From: Cyathus striatus
Lineage: Eukaryota; Basidiomycota; Agaricomycetes; Agaricales; Nidulariaceae
Reading direction: 5' to 3'
NCBI GenBank assembly: GCA_025738555.1
Contig: JAOVFP010000001.1
Coordinates: forward strand, 3,782,001-3,846,000
Length of the DNA stretch: 64,000 nucleotides
In this document: positions 45,811 to 58,165 of the stretch, piece by piece
Layout of the letters: every line of letters begins with the position of its first letter
How positions within the stretch are numbered: the stretch's first letter is position 1
The notes under the pieces: generated by a model
What the model saw: only the letters and a program-made list of their open reading frames with translations
What the model was told of the DNA's origin: nothing
Database searches by the model: none
Position numbers and translations under genes: made by a program

Positions 45811-48617
45811 ATGTCAATCGCTTTTCAGGTGCAATTTATGGAGGAAGATGTTCTAGCAGAGAGCCAGCTCGAATATGAGGACCAAGACTCTCTCTTTGGC
45901 TCGCCTCCCCCGTCGCCTAGAGGTAGGTCACCGTCGCCCACCCTGGCACTCCCAAGCCATGGAAATAGCCTGAATGATAGACAAAACGTGGGGACCATTG
46001 CACTTCCTGGTTCCCAATCGTATTCTAAACTTCCCATGAATCCATTAGCCTTGTCTTTAAGCCTTCCACAGGCTTCTCAGCTTCCGGCACAAGGATGCTC
46101 GAATCCTATCGCTGCACAGGCTTCTACTTCGCAAGAGCCGCAAAAACGGACGACAAATGCTTCAGCAGGTCAGATGAAATCTAGTGGGACTTATTGTAGC
46201 ACACGGCAGAAGAAAAAAAATGCGCAATCAAAGTCGAAGGAATCTACTCCTCGTCCTGAGATTACACTGCCGGATCCGTCTGTTCCTCCTCCTGCCAACT
46301 TCCTTCGTAACCAGTCTGCTTTGCTCGGAACTGCCGGCTTAGTTGGTGGTGTAAGACCTTCCAAACTGTCTACTAATCGCCATACTTGCGGAGCCACTCC
46401 TTCCAACCCTATTGTCGTCGACGACGAAGATGAGCCGTCTGCAATCGGAAGATCACGCTATCGTACCGGTATGAATCAGTCCATCGATCCTTCCAGGCTT
46501 CCAGCACCCTCGAATCAAGATATCGTTGCAATGCTTATTGGTCAAAAGGATATATTTCCTGTATTGGAGAGCATTTTAAAGCTAATTGCTAATGGCGCCA
46601 CTTCAACGCCTCGCCTTACTGGATTCGAGCGCAAGTCAGCCTCAGAGAGGCCGCAGCAAAATGCGAATGGAACAGGTACCAACCCTAGTAATACCGATAA
46701 GCCGCCGCCTTCAAAACGACGCAAGCTCAGTCGCGTGCCAGCTGGGGCGGCTGACTGGGATGTTCCATACCCTTTTCCTCAAGGTGAAGGTCCAGAAGAA
46801 TATAGGCAGAATTGGGAACGTGAAAGAGGAAAGCAGCTCATTGCTCAGCTGGTAAACTTGATTAAGATTGCGGCTCGGAAAGCAGCAATGAAGAATTATC
46901 TACAGAAAGAAGAAAATAAGAAGAAACACGAGGAAGAAAGGAAGAAGTTGCGGGAGCTAGACGAAAAGCGGAGAATAGAGACGAGAGAGGCGACAGTGGA
47001 AGCTTCCTCTTCGGAAATATTATTGGACAAAAGTAACGAGCTGCCTGGTTCTTCAAGCGAACGTTCATTGAAGAATAGCACTGCGTCTGCATCTCGTGCT
47101 AGTCCTGCAATATCCGTAGCTACGTCTGGCACATCAACACCATATAGTTTTTGCGCAACTTCGCTGCAACAGAGTGGTTATTCCCAATTGCCCCATTTAC
47201 CTTCAGAACAACAAAGGCAGACGCAGTCGACTGCCGCTTTTGATCAACTAATTTCATCTCTCTTGTCTGCCTCCCCTGCTCACGACATTTCCTCCGGCAA
47301 TGCCATCGGCAACATGCAAAATTCTATTGCAAGTAGCAATTCAGCACCTCTTAGCAGGTTGTCGACCTCTGTGGACAGCTCGGGTAGCATTACTCCTGTC
47401 GATCAGACGTTGTTTGATAGTTGGATGAGTGTATTACAGGCATTCCCAGTCCCATCAGGCGGCTTCCAACAAACTCAGGAGCAATCGTCCATTGCTGACT
47501 CTTCCATTTCCACTACTGGTTTTGTGGATGGCGATGTTGGGTTTGATTTTACAGGAATGGATTTCAATATGGAAGGAACTAATAATGCTATTCCTGATTT
47601 CGATGTGATGATGGCACCTTTGTCTCATACTTCCCAACCTCAGCCAAGCTTGACCCCTATGAACAGCGACCAATGTTCAATCAACATCAATTCTTCGACG
47701 GGTACCGAGCTACCATCTCCATGCTTGCCAGATATCAACCACCTAATTGACCCAACCTTGCTAGCCATCTCGACACCCCAGCCTGAGCCTAACAAAATTG
47801 AGAACATCTTCAGTGAAGGCCCTGGGGTAATTATGGACGGTGGTGCGACACAACCTTCTTTATTATCGCCGTCTCCGGTTCCATCAACTGGCTCTACTGC
47901 TGGCCAAAATGATCCAGCTACTCCGAATTCTGCAACGTGGGATGTCTGCTTTCCTGATATATTCACGCCCACCGAAAACCAGGATAATATGGGAATCAGC
48001 AATAGCGTGATTGGACCAACGTTAGGTACGTTTGGCGAAAGTTTTATTTCGGGACATGGTAATTCTGATGCACAGTTTTGGAGTAGTTGGGCTAGGTGAA
48101 GTAGATGGGATGTTGACACGTAATGGTGGAAACATAGCAAAGGCACCCATTGCTAATGGAAAAGAAAAAGCGACTATTTCTATTTCTTCAATGCTTGATA
48201 TACAAAAGTCTATACCATTCTACCCTACCACTTCTGTTTCTGCTGATATGGACACCACGCAGCCGGCTTTTGCAAATAATAGCCCCTTACCAAATCCCGT
48301 AGTATCTACCTCTTCACCCGCTACTCATTCATCTGTTCCTTCTTGCAAGCAAACATCAGCATCGTCTTCAGCATTATCATTTTTAACATCATCGTCTTTA
48401 GCATCATCAGTACCATCGCATTTATCCGGTCCCACAGGAGTTAGAACTTCTAAAAAAAGATGTCCTACGTCGTGGAAAGGAACGCCGAGAGAAGCTGGCT
48501 GCGGAATTGGCCAGGATCAAAACAAAGCTATGGGAGACCACTATTGAACAAGGTGCTTTGGCCCACATCGTTCGACATTATAATGAAGTAGCTAATAGTA
48601 GTAGTGCAAATTCCTAA
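45811..48617 (+). CDS. Unassigned nuclear protein with SUMO-interaction-like motif and helical ends
   Basis: Not recognised. The long first exon encodes an acidic start (MEEDVLAESQLEYEDQD), Pro/Ser-rich disorder, and NPIVVDDEDEPSA, which fits a SUMO-interacting motif. Next come SKRRKLSRVPAGAADWDVPY and a charged helix (YRQNWERERGKQLIAQLVNLIKIAARKAAMK, then KKHEEERKKLREL). The tail of this exon holds repeated short motifs such as FDQLISSLLSA, VDQTLFDSWMSVLQAF and GFDFTGMDFNM, which look like acidic/hydrophobic activation segments. Read straight it stops at 48099. Splicing GTACGT (48027) to AG (48096) restores TLGEVDGMLTRNGG, a second Ser-rich exon, and after another intron LELLKKDVLRRGKERREKLA with a leucine-zipper-like helix ending at TAA 48617. 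The position of the last intron is uncertain. A transcription regulator is plausible, not shown. The start may instead be the ATG at 45838. Confidence 0.65.
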
Positions 48618-48853
48618 TATAATTAATTACACTGATGTCTGAATGTCTGTTATTACTATAGAAAGGTAAGCACTGGTGCAAGTAGTCAATGAAAATGCTA
48701 GAAGTTACTATGTAGTTAAGCATTTTGAAAGAGCCAAGATCTGAGACCGGCGTCTCCTGTAACGGCCACGTGATATTTTGACGCGACGCGCCATTGAATA
48801 ATCAACAAGTTCAAACTTGAACTTATCCTCCACGGACCACACCCCTCCGCCTC
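48618..48853. other. Short intergenic, Bub1 promoter
   Basis: About 240 bp between two genes on the plus strand, with GGCCACGTGATA near 48765 containing a CACGTG E-box. Nothing else seen. Confidence 0.4.
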
Positions 48854-51800
48854 ATGGCACCACTACCACGTCCATTGTCCTCGAATGTAGACACAAAGGA
48901 AGCTGAACGCCAAAAGTATAAAGCCCAGCTAGCAACTGCACTCAATGAAGAAGAAGATCCACTAGCCGTGTATTACCAGTTCATTCAATGGACAATCAAG
49001 AACTATGGGGAATATAACGACAAATCAGGACTGAAGGAGCTATTGGAAGATGCTACCACACAATTTAAGAACGATTCATTGTATAAAACTGACCTTCGCT
49101 ATCTCAAGATATGGTCTTTATATGCACGACAGGTGGATAGAACTGCTGCAATCTCAATCTATGCGTATTTGCTGGCAAATGGAATTGGAATATCATATGC
49201 AGCTTTGTATGAAGAGTATGCACATCTTTTAGAAAAGGACGGAAAGTGAGTGACAACTTTCGAAAATTTATAACGAACAATATGAAGTGTTTAATAGGCT
49301 ACATGACGCGGATGCTGTTTATCGCAAGGGTATCAGTCGCAATGTTAGGCCTTTGGAACGGTTGAAAAATCGTTACAAAGAGTTCCAGCAGCGCGCGGCT
49401 TCTGGTAGTCAAAGAGCAGCTTCAGGACTTCCCACGTCCAAGAAACCTTCTGGTACGGAGAGCTCACGAAGTCGTTTAGAGCAAGGGCGAGCGATATCTT
49501 CGTCTTCGACGTCGAAGAATACAAGCGCTGCAGCCCAACCGAACTTCGCTACACTAACCACCACAGCCGCCCAACGATATGCAACGATGCTTGCACCACC
49601 ACCTCCGGGGAAACGCGCCGAGAAGCTACGATTTAATATGGCATTACTCTTTACCGAGGATGGAACTGAATACTGTATTCAAGAAGCTAGAGCAAGATCC
49701 ATGGGACTTCTGGGGAAGAAATGGCCTCCTCTTCCTGTCACAAGTATTTCAAGCACGGTGTTATCTGGACCTGCAACATCTTCCGCCATGGTAGACTTCA
49801 ATGATGACGGGCAGAAGAGTACGCGTATGATGAACAGAAGAACGAGCCTTCTGGGAGGCACTGAGCCAACCGTCACAATTAACACTAAGGAAGCACTAGC
49901 TGATGTGTTCGGAATGTATAATTCGCCCGAAAAGACAACAAAACGTACGCTCCCTGGCAGTAAGCATGCGCCGGTAAAGAAGATCGAGCCTGTGACGCCT
50001 ATTATTGCTCCACGTTTGACTGCTTTGCAGTCAAACGAGAATACAACCGCAAATGCCAAGACACCAACATCTGGTTTGTTGAATCAATGAAGGTACTCAT
50101 GTTAGTTACTTAGGCATTTTGATTTACAGGTTTCCGTCCATTCGTTGATGAGAATATTCAATCAAGCAGATTACCAGCTACGAAAGTACGTTCTTATTGC
50201 TCACCTATCTGCGGGATAGCTACCAATACAATACCGTTTTAGTTTACTCCTTTTGTTGACGAAAACGCTCCATCTGGCCGAACTCCATCTGCGAAGGCAT
50301 GTTCGAGAACTATTCTTACGGCTCACATACTGAGGCCTCCCTAGCTTATTCCTTTCGTCGATACTGATGCGCGCAAGACACCATTGGCAACGCCGCGGCC
50401 TGTTCTTTCCGCTAAATTTCCCGCAACAACACCAGGACCTATTCCTCGAAATGAGAATTCGTTAAAGTCAGATTCTAACGTCCTGAAACCGAGGTCAATG
50501 CGAGAGGACACACCTCCAGAAGCCGTATTCTCGAAGGTATTCATCCCTGCTCAAGCGAAATCTGTTCCTTTGGCACCATTGCGAGACGTATTCACTGATG
50601 ACCACGGGAAGCCAATACCGAAGTCCAAGCCAGCCCCTGCCCATGAAAGGTCTAAATCCCACCATGATGTGCTCAAACCCCAGGAAAGTCTTCCTACCTT
50701 CACGCCTTTCGTAGATGAGAACGCGAAGACACCATTCAAGGTTTTCAGCCGCCCCCCAGAACAGTCTGATAAGGCGCTACCCGTTGCACCGATATCAAAG
50801 ACTCCTGCGTTCACTCCATTCCAAGATCCTAAGCCCGCTGCCTTTACTCCGTTTAGAGATGGTTCAGCCTTCAATCCATTCGCGCAAGAAAACGAGAACG
50901 TTGTTCGCGACTCTTCTGCAACATCTGGAAACGACACTTCCAGCGGCGAAGAAGAAAATCAAGTATTATACGAACAACCTCCAGGAGACGGTGAATATGA
51001 GGATGAAGAAGCAGGGCAATATGACGAAGAGATGCAAGATGCGCAGTATGAAGCCCCTCTTGCTTCTGAACACCTGCCACAGGATTATGAGGAAGGGGAC
51101 TCTTACCAAGAAATCCCTCTAGGGGGTCGTTTCGGTCGATTTACAATCATGACTCCGATTACCGAGAGGACATGCGAATTCACTACAAGCACTCGGGGGG
51201 GTAGGACTCCCAGCACTGGTTCCCCAAGAAACGATACATTCCATCACCAGAGTAACGAATATGAAGCAGCCCAGGCCGCCAAGCGACTTGCTGCAGAACT
51301 CCAGGAGGATGAGGAAGAGCCAGAGGACGAAGAGGATGAAGAACCATTTGAACCTCTTCGTCTATCGGCGAATGGTGTACCCCAACGAGAAGATCCCGAA
51401 ATAGCTATTCTCGAAGAAAGGACTGGCGCACTGAGCTTAGGTGATACTCTTACTCTCAGCTCCAAGTTCCGTCCACCCAATCCATGCAACCCCTTCGACC
51501 CACCTATTCTCACCTCCCTTCTCTCCCGCATTCCGGCCGACCCGTATTTCTACGATCTGCGTGATCAGGTCTCAAGTCAGCTGGAACCGTTGCAGAAGTT
51601 CTCTAAAAAATCAAGAAAAGGGAGTGATTTAGATACAAATTTCTTAGTGACACTTGGTGAAAATCGTTTTAATGTATCGGATAAGCTCGGGGAAGGTGGC
51701 TTTGGCAGTGTTTTCAAGGCTCGAGATCTCGGAGCGAGACAAGATGATGATGCCGATGCCGATGACGACGAGGATATGGATGACTTGGACGAAGAAAATA

Positions 51801-52693
51801 TATCTATGGTTGCTCTGAAAGTTGTCAAACCAAGAAATCTCTGGGAGTACCATGTCCTTCGTCGGTTACATTCTGTACTTCCTACATCGTTACGTCGCTC
51901 TGTGGTCCTTCCACATGCGCTGTATGCGTTCCAGGACGAAAGTTTCCTGGTGTTAGATCTATGCACCCAAGGCATGTTGCTTAGTATCATCAACAATGCA
52001 GTATCAGCTGGAGTATCTCAGGCAGGAGCTTGTTTAGACGAACTACTGGTTGTGTTCTTTTCAATCGAATTGCTAAAGCTTGTCGAGGCAATGCATGCGG
52101 TGGGTTTCATTCATGGAGACCTAAAGATTGACAACTGCCTTCTTCGACTAGAGGAAGTTCCAGGTGGTGTTTCTGCTTGGTCTGCCATCTACCAGCCGTC
52201 TGGAGATGGGGGGTGGGGTTGCAAGGGGCTAAAGGTCATCGACTTTGGTCGTACCATCGACACAAGATTATTCCCCGTGGGACATCAGTTCGTCGCAGAC
52301 TGGGACACGGATGAGCGTGATTGCTTTGAGATCAGAGAGAATAGACCTTGGACTTATCAAACAGACTACTTCGGTCTTGCAGGCATTATTTACTGCATGC
52401 TCTTCGGTAAATATCTTCAAGCCAGCGCTGTCGTGGAAGTTCCTGGCAACAGCCCTAAGCGGTACAAGATTGGTACCTCATTCAAACGCTATTGGCAAGG
52501 AGATATTTGGAACAGGTTATTTAATATACTTCTGAACTCCAGCCTTGCGAAAGAGGATGGCTCCCTTCCACTTTGCGAAGAGCTCGCGGATGTGAGACAG
52601 GAAATGGAAAAATGGTTACAAGCCAATTGCAATCGCTCCAGTAACACCTTGAAGGGGTTGCTAAAGAAGGTAGAAAAGTCATGTTACCATTAG
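48854..52693 (+). CDS. BUB1: Spindle assembly checkpoint kinase Bub1
   Basis: Acts at unattached kinetochores, recruits Bub3/BubR1-type partners and phosphorylates histone H2A. The N-terminal Mad3/Bub1 TPR region is clear: DPLAVYYQFIQWTIKNY, LRYLKIWSLYARQ, YEEYAHLLEKDGK, DADAVYRKGISRN and RPLERLKNRYKEFQ. NTKEALADVFGMYNSPEKT matches the conserved central segment of Bub1/Mad3. A run of seven F-x-P-F-x-D/Q motifs follows; three lie on short exons of about 54-60 bases. The C-terminal kinase domain (from NRFNVSDKLGEGGFGSVFKA) has VALKVVK, HGDLKIDN and IDFGRT, so lysine, catalytic Asp and DFG are present; HGD in place of HRD is usual for Bub1. An acidic insert of about 20 residues sits before VALKVVK. 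Introns: near 49246, 50076 (GTTTGTT), 50187 and a GC-AG intron near 50297. The stop lies at 52693. Confidence 0.93.
50130..50910 (+). repeat. Seven F-x-P-F-x-D repeats within Bub1
   Basis: Copies read FRPFVDENIQ, FTPFVDENAP, LIPFVDTDAR, FTPFVDENAK, FTPFQDPKP, FTPFRDGSA and FNPFAQENEN. The first three begin separate exons. Spacing is irregular in the protein: about 18 residues between the first three, and then a longer gap. Confidence 0.85.
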
Positions 52694-52969
52694 TTAGTTA
52701 CCTTACTGTCATTAATTTTCATATACAATGTATCCCTTCCTTACGTTCATCATGCATACATCCTTTATCCGTGGTGGCATGACCATCATCGTCATCAACT
52801 ATATCTCTTTTTACCCGACGTAATACTCCAGAAATCCACATACAAACAACATGGAAGAAGTGGCTAGTTACATGATCATGGAATAGTGTGGATTCCAACA
52901 GGCATACGACAAGATAACACCCCATATATCCCCACAAAACATATATCATCATCTCAAAGAGCCACCCTA

Positions 52970-55900
52970 TTATGCATGACCACCCATTTGCACGGGAGGT
53001 GCTGGGCCACCCTCGTAAGGATGCGGAGGCACATTTGGTGGTGGCGGCATCATCATGGGGTACGGTACTGCGTGTTGCACTGTTGTGGGATACGCTGTGA
53101 ACATTTTACCATTATATTGATCAAAAGAGACCATACGTTGCGGGCTCTGGTGGTAGTATGGATGTGCGTGCGCAGGAATCGGCGTGGGAGGCATAGAGGG
53201 TCGAGGACCAGCGCCGTTTGGGGGGGGTGGGTAGGGACCAGGTGGCGGAGGGGGCTGCATGTACGCTTGATGAGCTTATAAAAATATTAGACAACAACAA
53301 CATCTGGAAAATAGGTACTCACGAGGCATTTGGCCCATAGCAGGAGAGTACATTGCTGATGTAAAAATTGCCTGTTAAAAATTAAAATAACATCTAGAAT
53401 GCAACTACCTACCATTTGGAGGCATACCAGGTGGATATGGCATAGGCTGCATGAAGGGGCCAGGCATATATGCGCCGGGTGGCCCTGGGGTGGCATACCT
53501 GGCATCATCGGCTAAAGCGCAGTGTTAAGGCCAACCGCTAGTCATTATTGTATGTGAAGAGCGCACCTGTCCAGGATAACCATATGGAGGATAAGCATAC
53601 ACATATGTTCCCCTGGCAGCAGCTTGAGCTGCCGAGTCCTCTTCGTAGGAAGGCGGTGGCATCGGTGGGGGAACAGGAGGACCCATATGGGTTGGGTGGG
53701 GATGTTGATGCGTTTGAGGGGGGAACATCTGGTTGTATCGCTTGCCATTGTACGGCCACTGGGGAGCTACAAACAGAAGCATAATTAAATCTATGGTCTC
53801 GCAATGTAAAGGGAATCGTAGGTCAACGCACCGACTTGGGCAGCATCTACCACCTTGTTGTGCTTAAAAGGGTTGAAATCGTCCTTAATATGCACCGGTG
53901 GGCTTTTCTTGACTGGTCGAGTACCAAAGAAGGCGTTGGGTGTTGACGGGCTGGCCTTCTGCCGGACGCACAAAAACATATTAATTTTCATCATTTTCTA
54001 CCCGTAGAAAAAAGACTCACAGCATCCCTTGGTTTCGGTGAAGCACTAGAAGTGCCATTCTGTAGCGGAGAAGAGCCCTATAGAACAAAAACAACAAAAA
54101 AAGCAGAGGCAATCAGAGCCAAGCCCAGCGGTCAGCAAAAGTACACGGAGAATTACAGGAGTAAAGGCATTTGCCTTTGGATTTGGTCTGAATGACGACG
54201 CGTTCACATTCAGCCTATTGCTTGCGGTTGTCGGAGAAACAGGACTTGTAGCATTCGACACAGCGGGAGTGGATGCACTGGCGACTGGTGCAGTCGACGA
54301 GGTGGTGGCACCATTAGTGTTCGCAGATTGTTTAGGCTTGGCTCCACCTCGGAACGGTGGGATAGACTGGATAAACATGTTAATCTTCTTCCCTGAGACA
54401 TTTGGCGCAGACTCAGACGATGCAGGAGGCTTAGCGCTGACGGACACAGTAGAAGCGGCAGCGGCCTTCTGAGTAGGGATCTGAGGAACAGCGTTTCCAC
54501 TAGTAACCTTCGTGGACGTGGGCTGTAACGGTGGTTTAGTGGCAGAAGCAGTCTTGACGCCAGTAGCTGGGGGAATAAAGCCCCGAGATGCGGTGGTGGG
54601 AGTAGAAGTGCTGATGGCACGGGCTTGAGTCGACTCGGCGTCACGTTTGGCCTTTTCTTGAATCTGACGTTGTTTTTCTTCGTCTTTGGCGAGAATAGGA
54701 ACAAGATCTTCAGGAATGGGCTTATTGAGCTGCAAAAATCCTTCAGCCTCAAACAGATTGATAATGTTCAGTATAAATTAACACACCTTGAAGCTCTGGC
54801 TGAACTTCACCAGCTCAGCCATACGTTTGTCCATGTCGCTCTTCATCAATGCCTGCCTCTTCTGAGTTAAGCGCTGCTTCTCGTTAGTGACGAAGTCTCG
54901 GAACGCCGGAAGGGGATCCGCAGGAGGCTGTTCGGGGAAAGAGGAAATAGGACGGTTCAGCGATCCAATTCGGCAACGATAAAATCAATAGCAAGAAATA
55001 GAGGTCTTTAACATACCTTATTTGCAGGAGCGGTCGTCGTGGTAGAAGTCGAAGCAGGAGGAGCAGGTGAGGCTGCCTTGCTGGAACCTGGGGAGGCTGC
55101 TTGCACCGCAGTACCATCCGGGCCGTTGACCGAAACTTTCGGAATTTCGGTGGTGGAGGGGGGCTTGGAAGTAGTGGAAGGAGGGGAAAGGGCACCGGCC
55201 ACGGCGCTTTTCCTGGCCGCAGGAGGGATATATGCGTTCTGTCCACGGACAACAGCGCCGTACCTTGATATCAGGTAGAGTAAGCGTCAGTGCTTCGTAG
55301 AAAATGCTGAGCAAGAAAAACGCACTTGTCCTCCTCGTTCGCGCCGCTGTCATCCACAGCAAGGCCGCGCTCCTCGGCGATATGAGGATTGCTCGTGGTA
55401 CCCTGTCAAGTGAAGGAATGCCAAATGTCGACATGCGTATAAAAATAGCGCAACAAGCAAAGAAGAAAAAAGTAGAGCGCATGACATGAGTACATCAATT
55501 AACAAAAATGCAAGTACTTCAGAAGAATCAACACATACACTTAAAATTTCATTGGCAAGCTTCTGCGCTTGACGTTCGCGCTCCTTAAAGTCCGGGGCAT
55601 TACGGTTGAGCTTGGTGGTATAAAGATCTTCGTCGAAGGACGTCTTGACGCCAAACTTGGCCTCGTTGACAGCAAACTGGTCCCACGAGCCACCGCCACC
55701 AGAGAGATTGAAAGTCTCGTCGTCGTTGGGGGCGGTCGAGTCAGAGGAGGAAACCCAAGCTTGGAGCTCACGCTCGCGCCCGGCGAGAGATTTCTTCGAA
55801 ATGTCGGTATCCGTGCGGAAGGCTAATTAAAGTAGAGTTTGGTTGAGTGATCCGAGAGGATGAAGGTTGAAGAGAGTGAGAGTGTATGGAAGAGAGGTGT

Positions 55901-56499
55901 GTGTGATACTTACTATCGCCATTGGTTGGCCTTGGTGCATCGGCGGGGCCAGAGGACCAGGTATCAATGTTGGTGGCAGCAATGAAGAGGGAGTCCTTGA
56001 CCGGAGCTCCTGGGGTAGTGATTTCCTTGACGTCCTTGAGGGTAACACCAGTGGTATCGCCTTCGCCGCTGGTGGAGCCAACGACGCCTTCGTATCGTTG
56101 GCCTGTCTTGGTAGAAAGTGTAACAGTCGTTCCCTGGAATAGATAAGGTGAGATGAAGAGGAAAATTGTGCAGAGAAATACGTTGACGCACTATTAAACC
56201 AGACAGAGAAGTCAGATTACGGTCTCGAGGAGTGTTGCCGCCGTTGGTCTGAGCGAGGGGAGGAAAGACGCCTGCAGGAGCAGCAGGAGGAGACTGAGTT
56301 CCCTGAGGGCGGGGAGAGGGGCTGGAGGGAGAAAAGGATGGTCGGCCGCTCGCCCAGGCTTGTGGTCGGCTGGATAGGGACCAAGATATAGGTAGTAAGC
56401 AGGAGGCAGGGTGAAGCTAAGGAGAGAGACGCACCGAGCATTGTCCTGGTTCGGAGGCCCCTTCTTGGTTGGTTTGGGTTGTCGTGCGGCGGTAGCCAT
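52970..56499 (-). CDS. PBP1: Ataxin-2/Pbp1 homologue (LSm, LsmAD, PAM2)
   Basis: Binds poly(A)-binding protein and RNA, promotes stress-granule assembly and polyadenylation control. Start MATAARQPKPTKKGPPNQDN at 56499. The LSm domain has SLSGLI, GTTVTLSTKTGQRYEGVV, TTGVTLKDVKEITTPG and DSLFIAATNID. The LsmAD domain follows: FRTDTDISKKSLAGRERELQ, then SWDQFAVNEAKFGVKTSFDE and DLYTTKLNR. A PAM2 motif for binding the MLLE domain of Pab1 reads SSFRPNPKANAFTP. Long Pro/Ser/Thr/Ala-rich disorder surrounds these. The tail is Pro/Gly/Met/Tyr-rich (PPPPPGPYPPPPNGAGPRP), as in Pbp1. About ten introns; the stop lies at 52970. Convergent with Bub1, about 275 bp between ends. Confidence 0.9.
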
Positions 56500-57199
56500 A
56501 TAAAAGAATAAGCACGAAGGAAGAAGGAAGGACTTGAAGGAGAAAGGTAAGCGGGTAGACCAGACACCAGAAGATAGGGCGAACTCGTTAGAAAAGGAAA
56601 ATAGAGTAGCGTACTGTCAGAGTACTGAAGAAAGAGACTTGAATACTATAGACGAGCTATAGAGCGCAGTAGATATAAAGGAAGAGCTGCAAGAGCTTAG
56701 CTTGAGCTGGTCTGCGAGGGCAGAAGTCGACGAGGGCCTGAGGGCAACAAGCCAACACTGGCCAGTGCTGAAAACAATCAACCGGACCCCAGACACCGCC
56801 CAACACCACTACTAGCCTCTTGTATTTGCTGTTTCTACGCTCTATACTAGTAACTACTATGCACTACCCTCTCGGGGTCTTCATACCACTATATTATCCG
56901 CCTTTCGCCGTCCCCTCCACTGCAATACCCCTTCTCTCACGACCACTCTCCCAGGCCCTTCCTTGCTTATCGTCACCACTCGGATCTCTCGGCCGTCTCG
57001 AGGCAATCCAACTCAGATCCTTGCTCAAGCCCCTCAACGGCCTCGTCCCTTCTCCCTCAGTTGCCGAACAAGCTCAACCTGGCGTTTTGTCGACGCCTTG
57101 AATTCATTTGTACTTCCCCCTTGTCGGAAAGCTTCCTACCTTTGTCGTTATTTCAATTATTCCAAGCTTTGTGTCATGGCGACCTTCCTCTTCCAAGTA
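56500..57199. other. PBP1 upstream region, 0.7 kb
   Basis: Holds the promoter and probably the 5' UTR of PBP1. A plus frame at 56820-57101 has no recognised family. I searched the minus strand here for the missing C-terminal half of the lipase fragment at 57200 and did not find it. Confidence 0.5.
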
Positions 57200-57694
57200 T
57201 TATTTCGTAGAGATGACGCCTGCCAATGACGTAGCCGTCGACGCGTACCGCAGTTCACATCCAAATCCAAGTACTTCCCCACCTCCCTGTTCAACGTTCG
57301 ACCCTTCAACACCCATAATATACAGCAACCAAAACGCACGTACCATCGAATGCCCCGTAAGCACAACCTTCACTCCCTCCCATTTCTCCCTCCCAACCCC
57401 TACAGCCCACTCAACATCCCGCATCTGATCTTCCCAGCTCGTCCTCCCATACCCGCTTCCTTTCTCCTTGTCCAACGCGGTCCTTCCAAAACCACGCTGG
57501 TCAAACGCGAAGACAGCTATCCCGCGCGAGGCGAGGAGAGGGTGGAAGTGCGCATATCGGTGTACATGCTCTGCGAAGCCATGAATGAAGAGAACGACTG
57601 CGGTAGGTGGCTGTGAGGGGGTATAGGTTACGATGTAGATTTGGGTGTTGGAGGGGCCGGTGAGCCAGGATTCGACGGGGGTTGAAAAGGACAT
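57200..57694 (-). pseudogene. Truncated monoacylglycerol lipase-like alpha/beta hydrolase
   Basis: The intact family (monoacylglycerol lipase, Yju3 type) splits monoacylglycerol to glycerol and fatty acid. The start MSFSTPVESWLTGPSNTQIY lies at 57694. The fold's first half is well kept: AVVLFIHGFAEHVHRYAHF, GIAVFAFDQRGFGRT, the cap-side SWEDQMRDVEWAV, and the nucleophile elbow VVLTGHSM, then (after GT...AG at about 57367-57305) GGGEVLGFGCE and ASTATSLAGVIST. The family continues here with a conserved SPL segment, but this copy reads K and a stop at 57200. The catalytic Asp and His are in the missing half and do not occur downstream. It is therefore a 5' fragment, not an active lipase. It lies between PBP1 and the recombinase-like gene. 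Confidence 0.72.
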
Positions 57695-58165
57695 TGTCGC
57701 TGTAGAATATTGTGCTCTGACAGGTATGAAGGATATGGACTTGGTATTATAGTAATTGAGCGGTAATAATGTGCTGCGGTTCAGGGTAATTAAAGAGATC
57801 TGTATTCGTACCATTCTGTTCTCCACTGTGTTCTCTCCATTGTACTCCCCAACTTCACTATGTGAACGTTTTCTTGAGCCCCATAAGTTGTCCCGGAGTC
57901 GTTTCTTCTTGTTGGATAGCGGTGGCATCGTATGGATTGAATTCCAATGTATTCCATTGTGTTGTCACTACCTTACTCGCAATTTGCACTGGAACCCTTA
58001 CACTAGTGGTGCTACCCCGGCCCATAAGCACCTACTACTTGGTAACTACCAGTAGATCAAGTCGTCGTAACGTGTTACTTTCCTAAATACTCATGTTATG
58101 TTCAAACTTTGCTGATTTGAGCAAGAGAATTGTGTATTGGATCACAAGAGTAAGCTACTGATTAG
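57695..58165. other. Intergenic, about 0.5 kb
   Basis: AT-rich; no coding region, RNA gene or repeat ends recognised. Confidence 0.45.

Noticed and set aside
53548..53784. Several overlapping frames at the end of PBP1
   Set aside because: Shadows of the Pro/Gly/Tyr-rich tail.
56820..57101. 93-codon plus frame upstream of PBP1
   Set aside because: No domain; I compared it with the missing part of the lipase and it does not match in either orientation.
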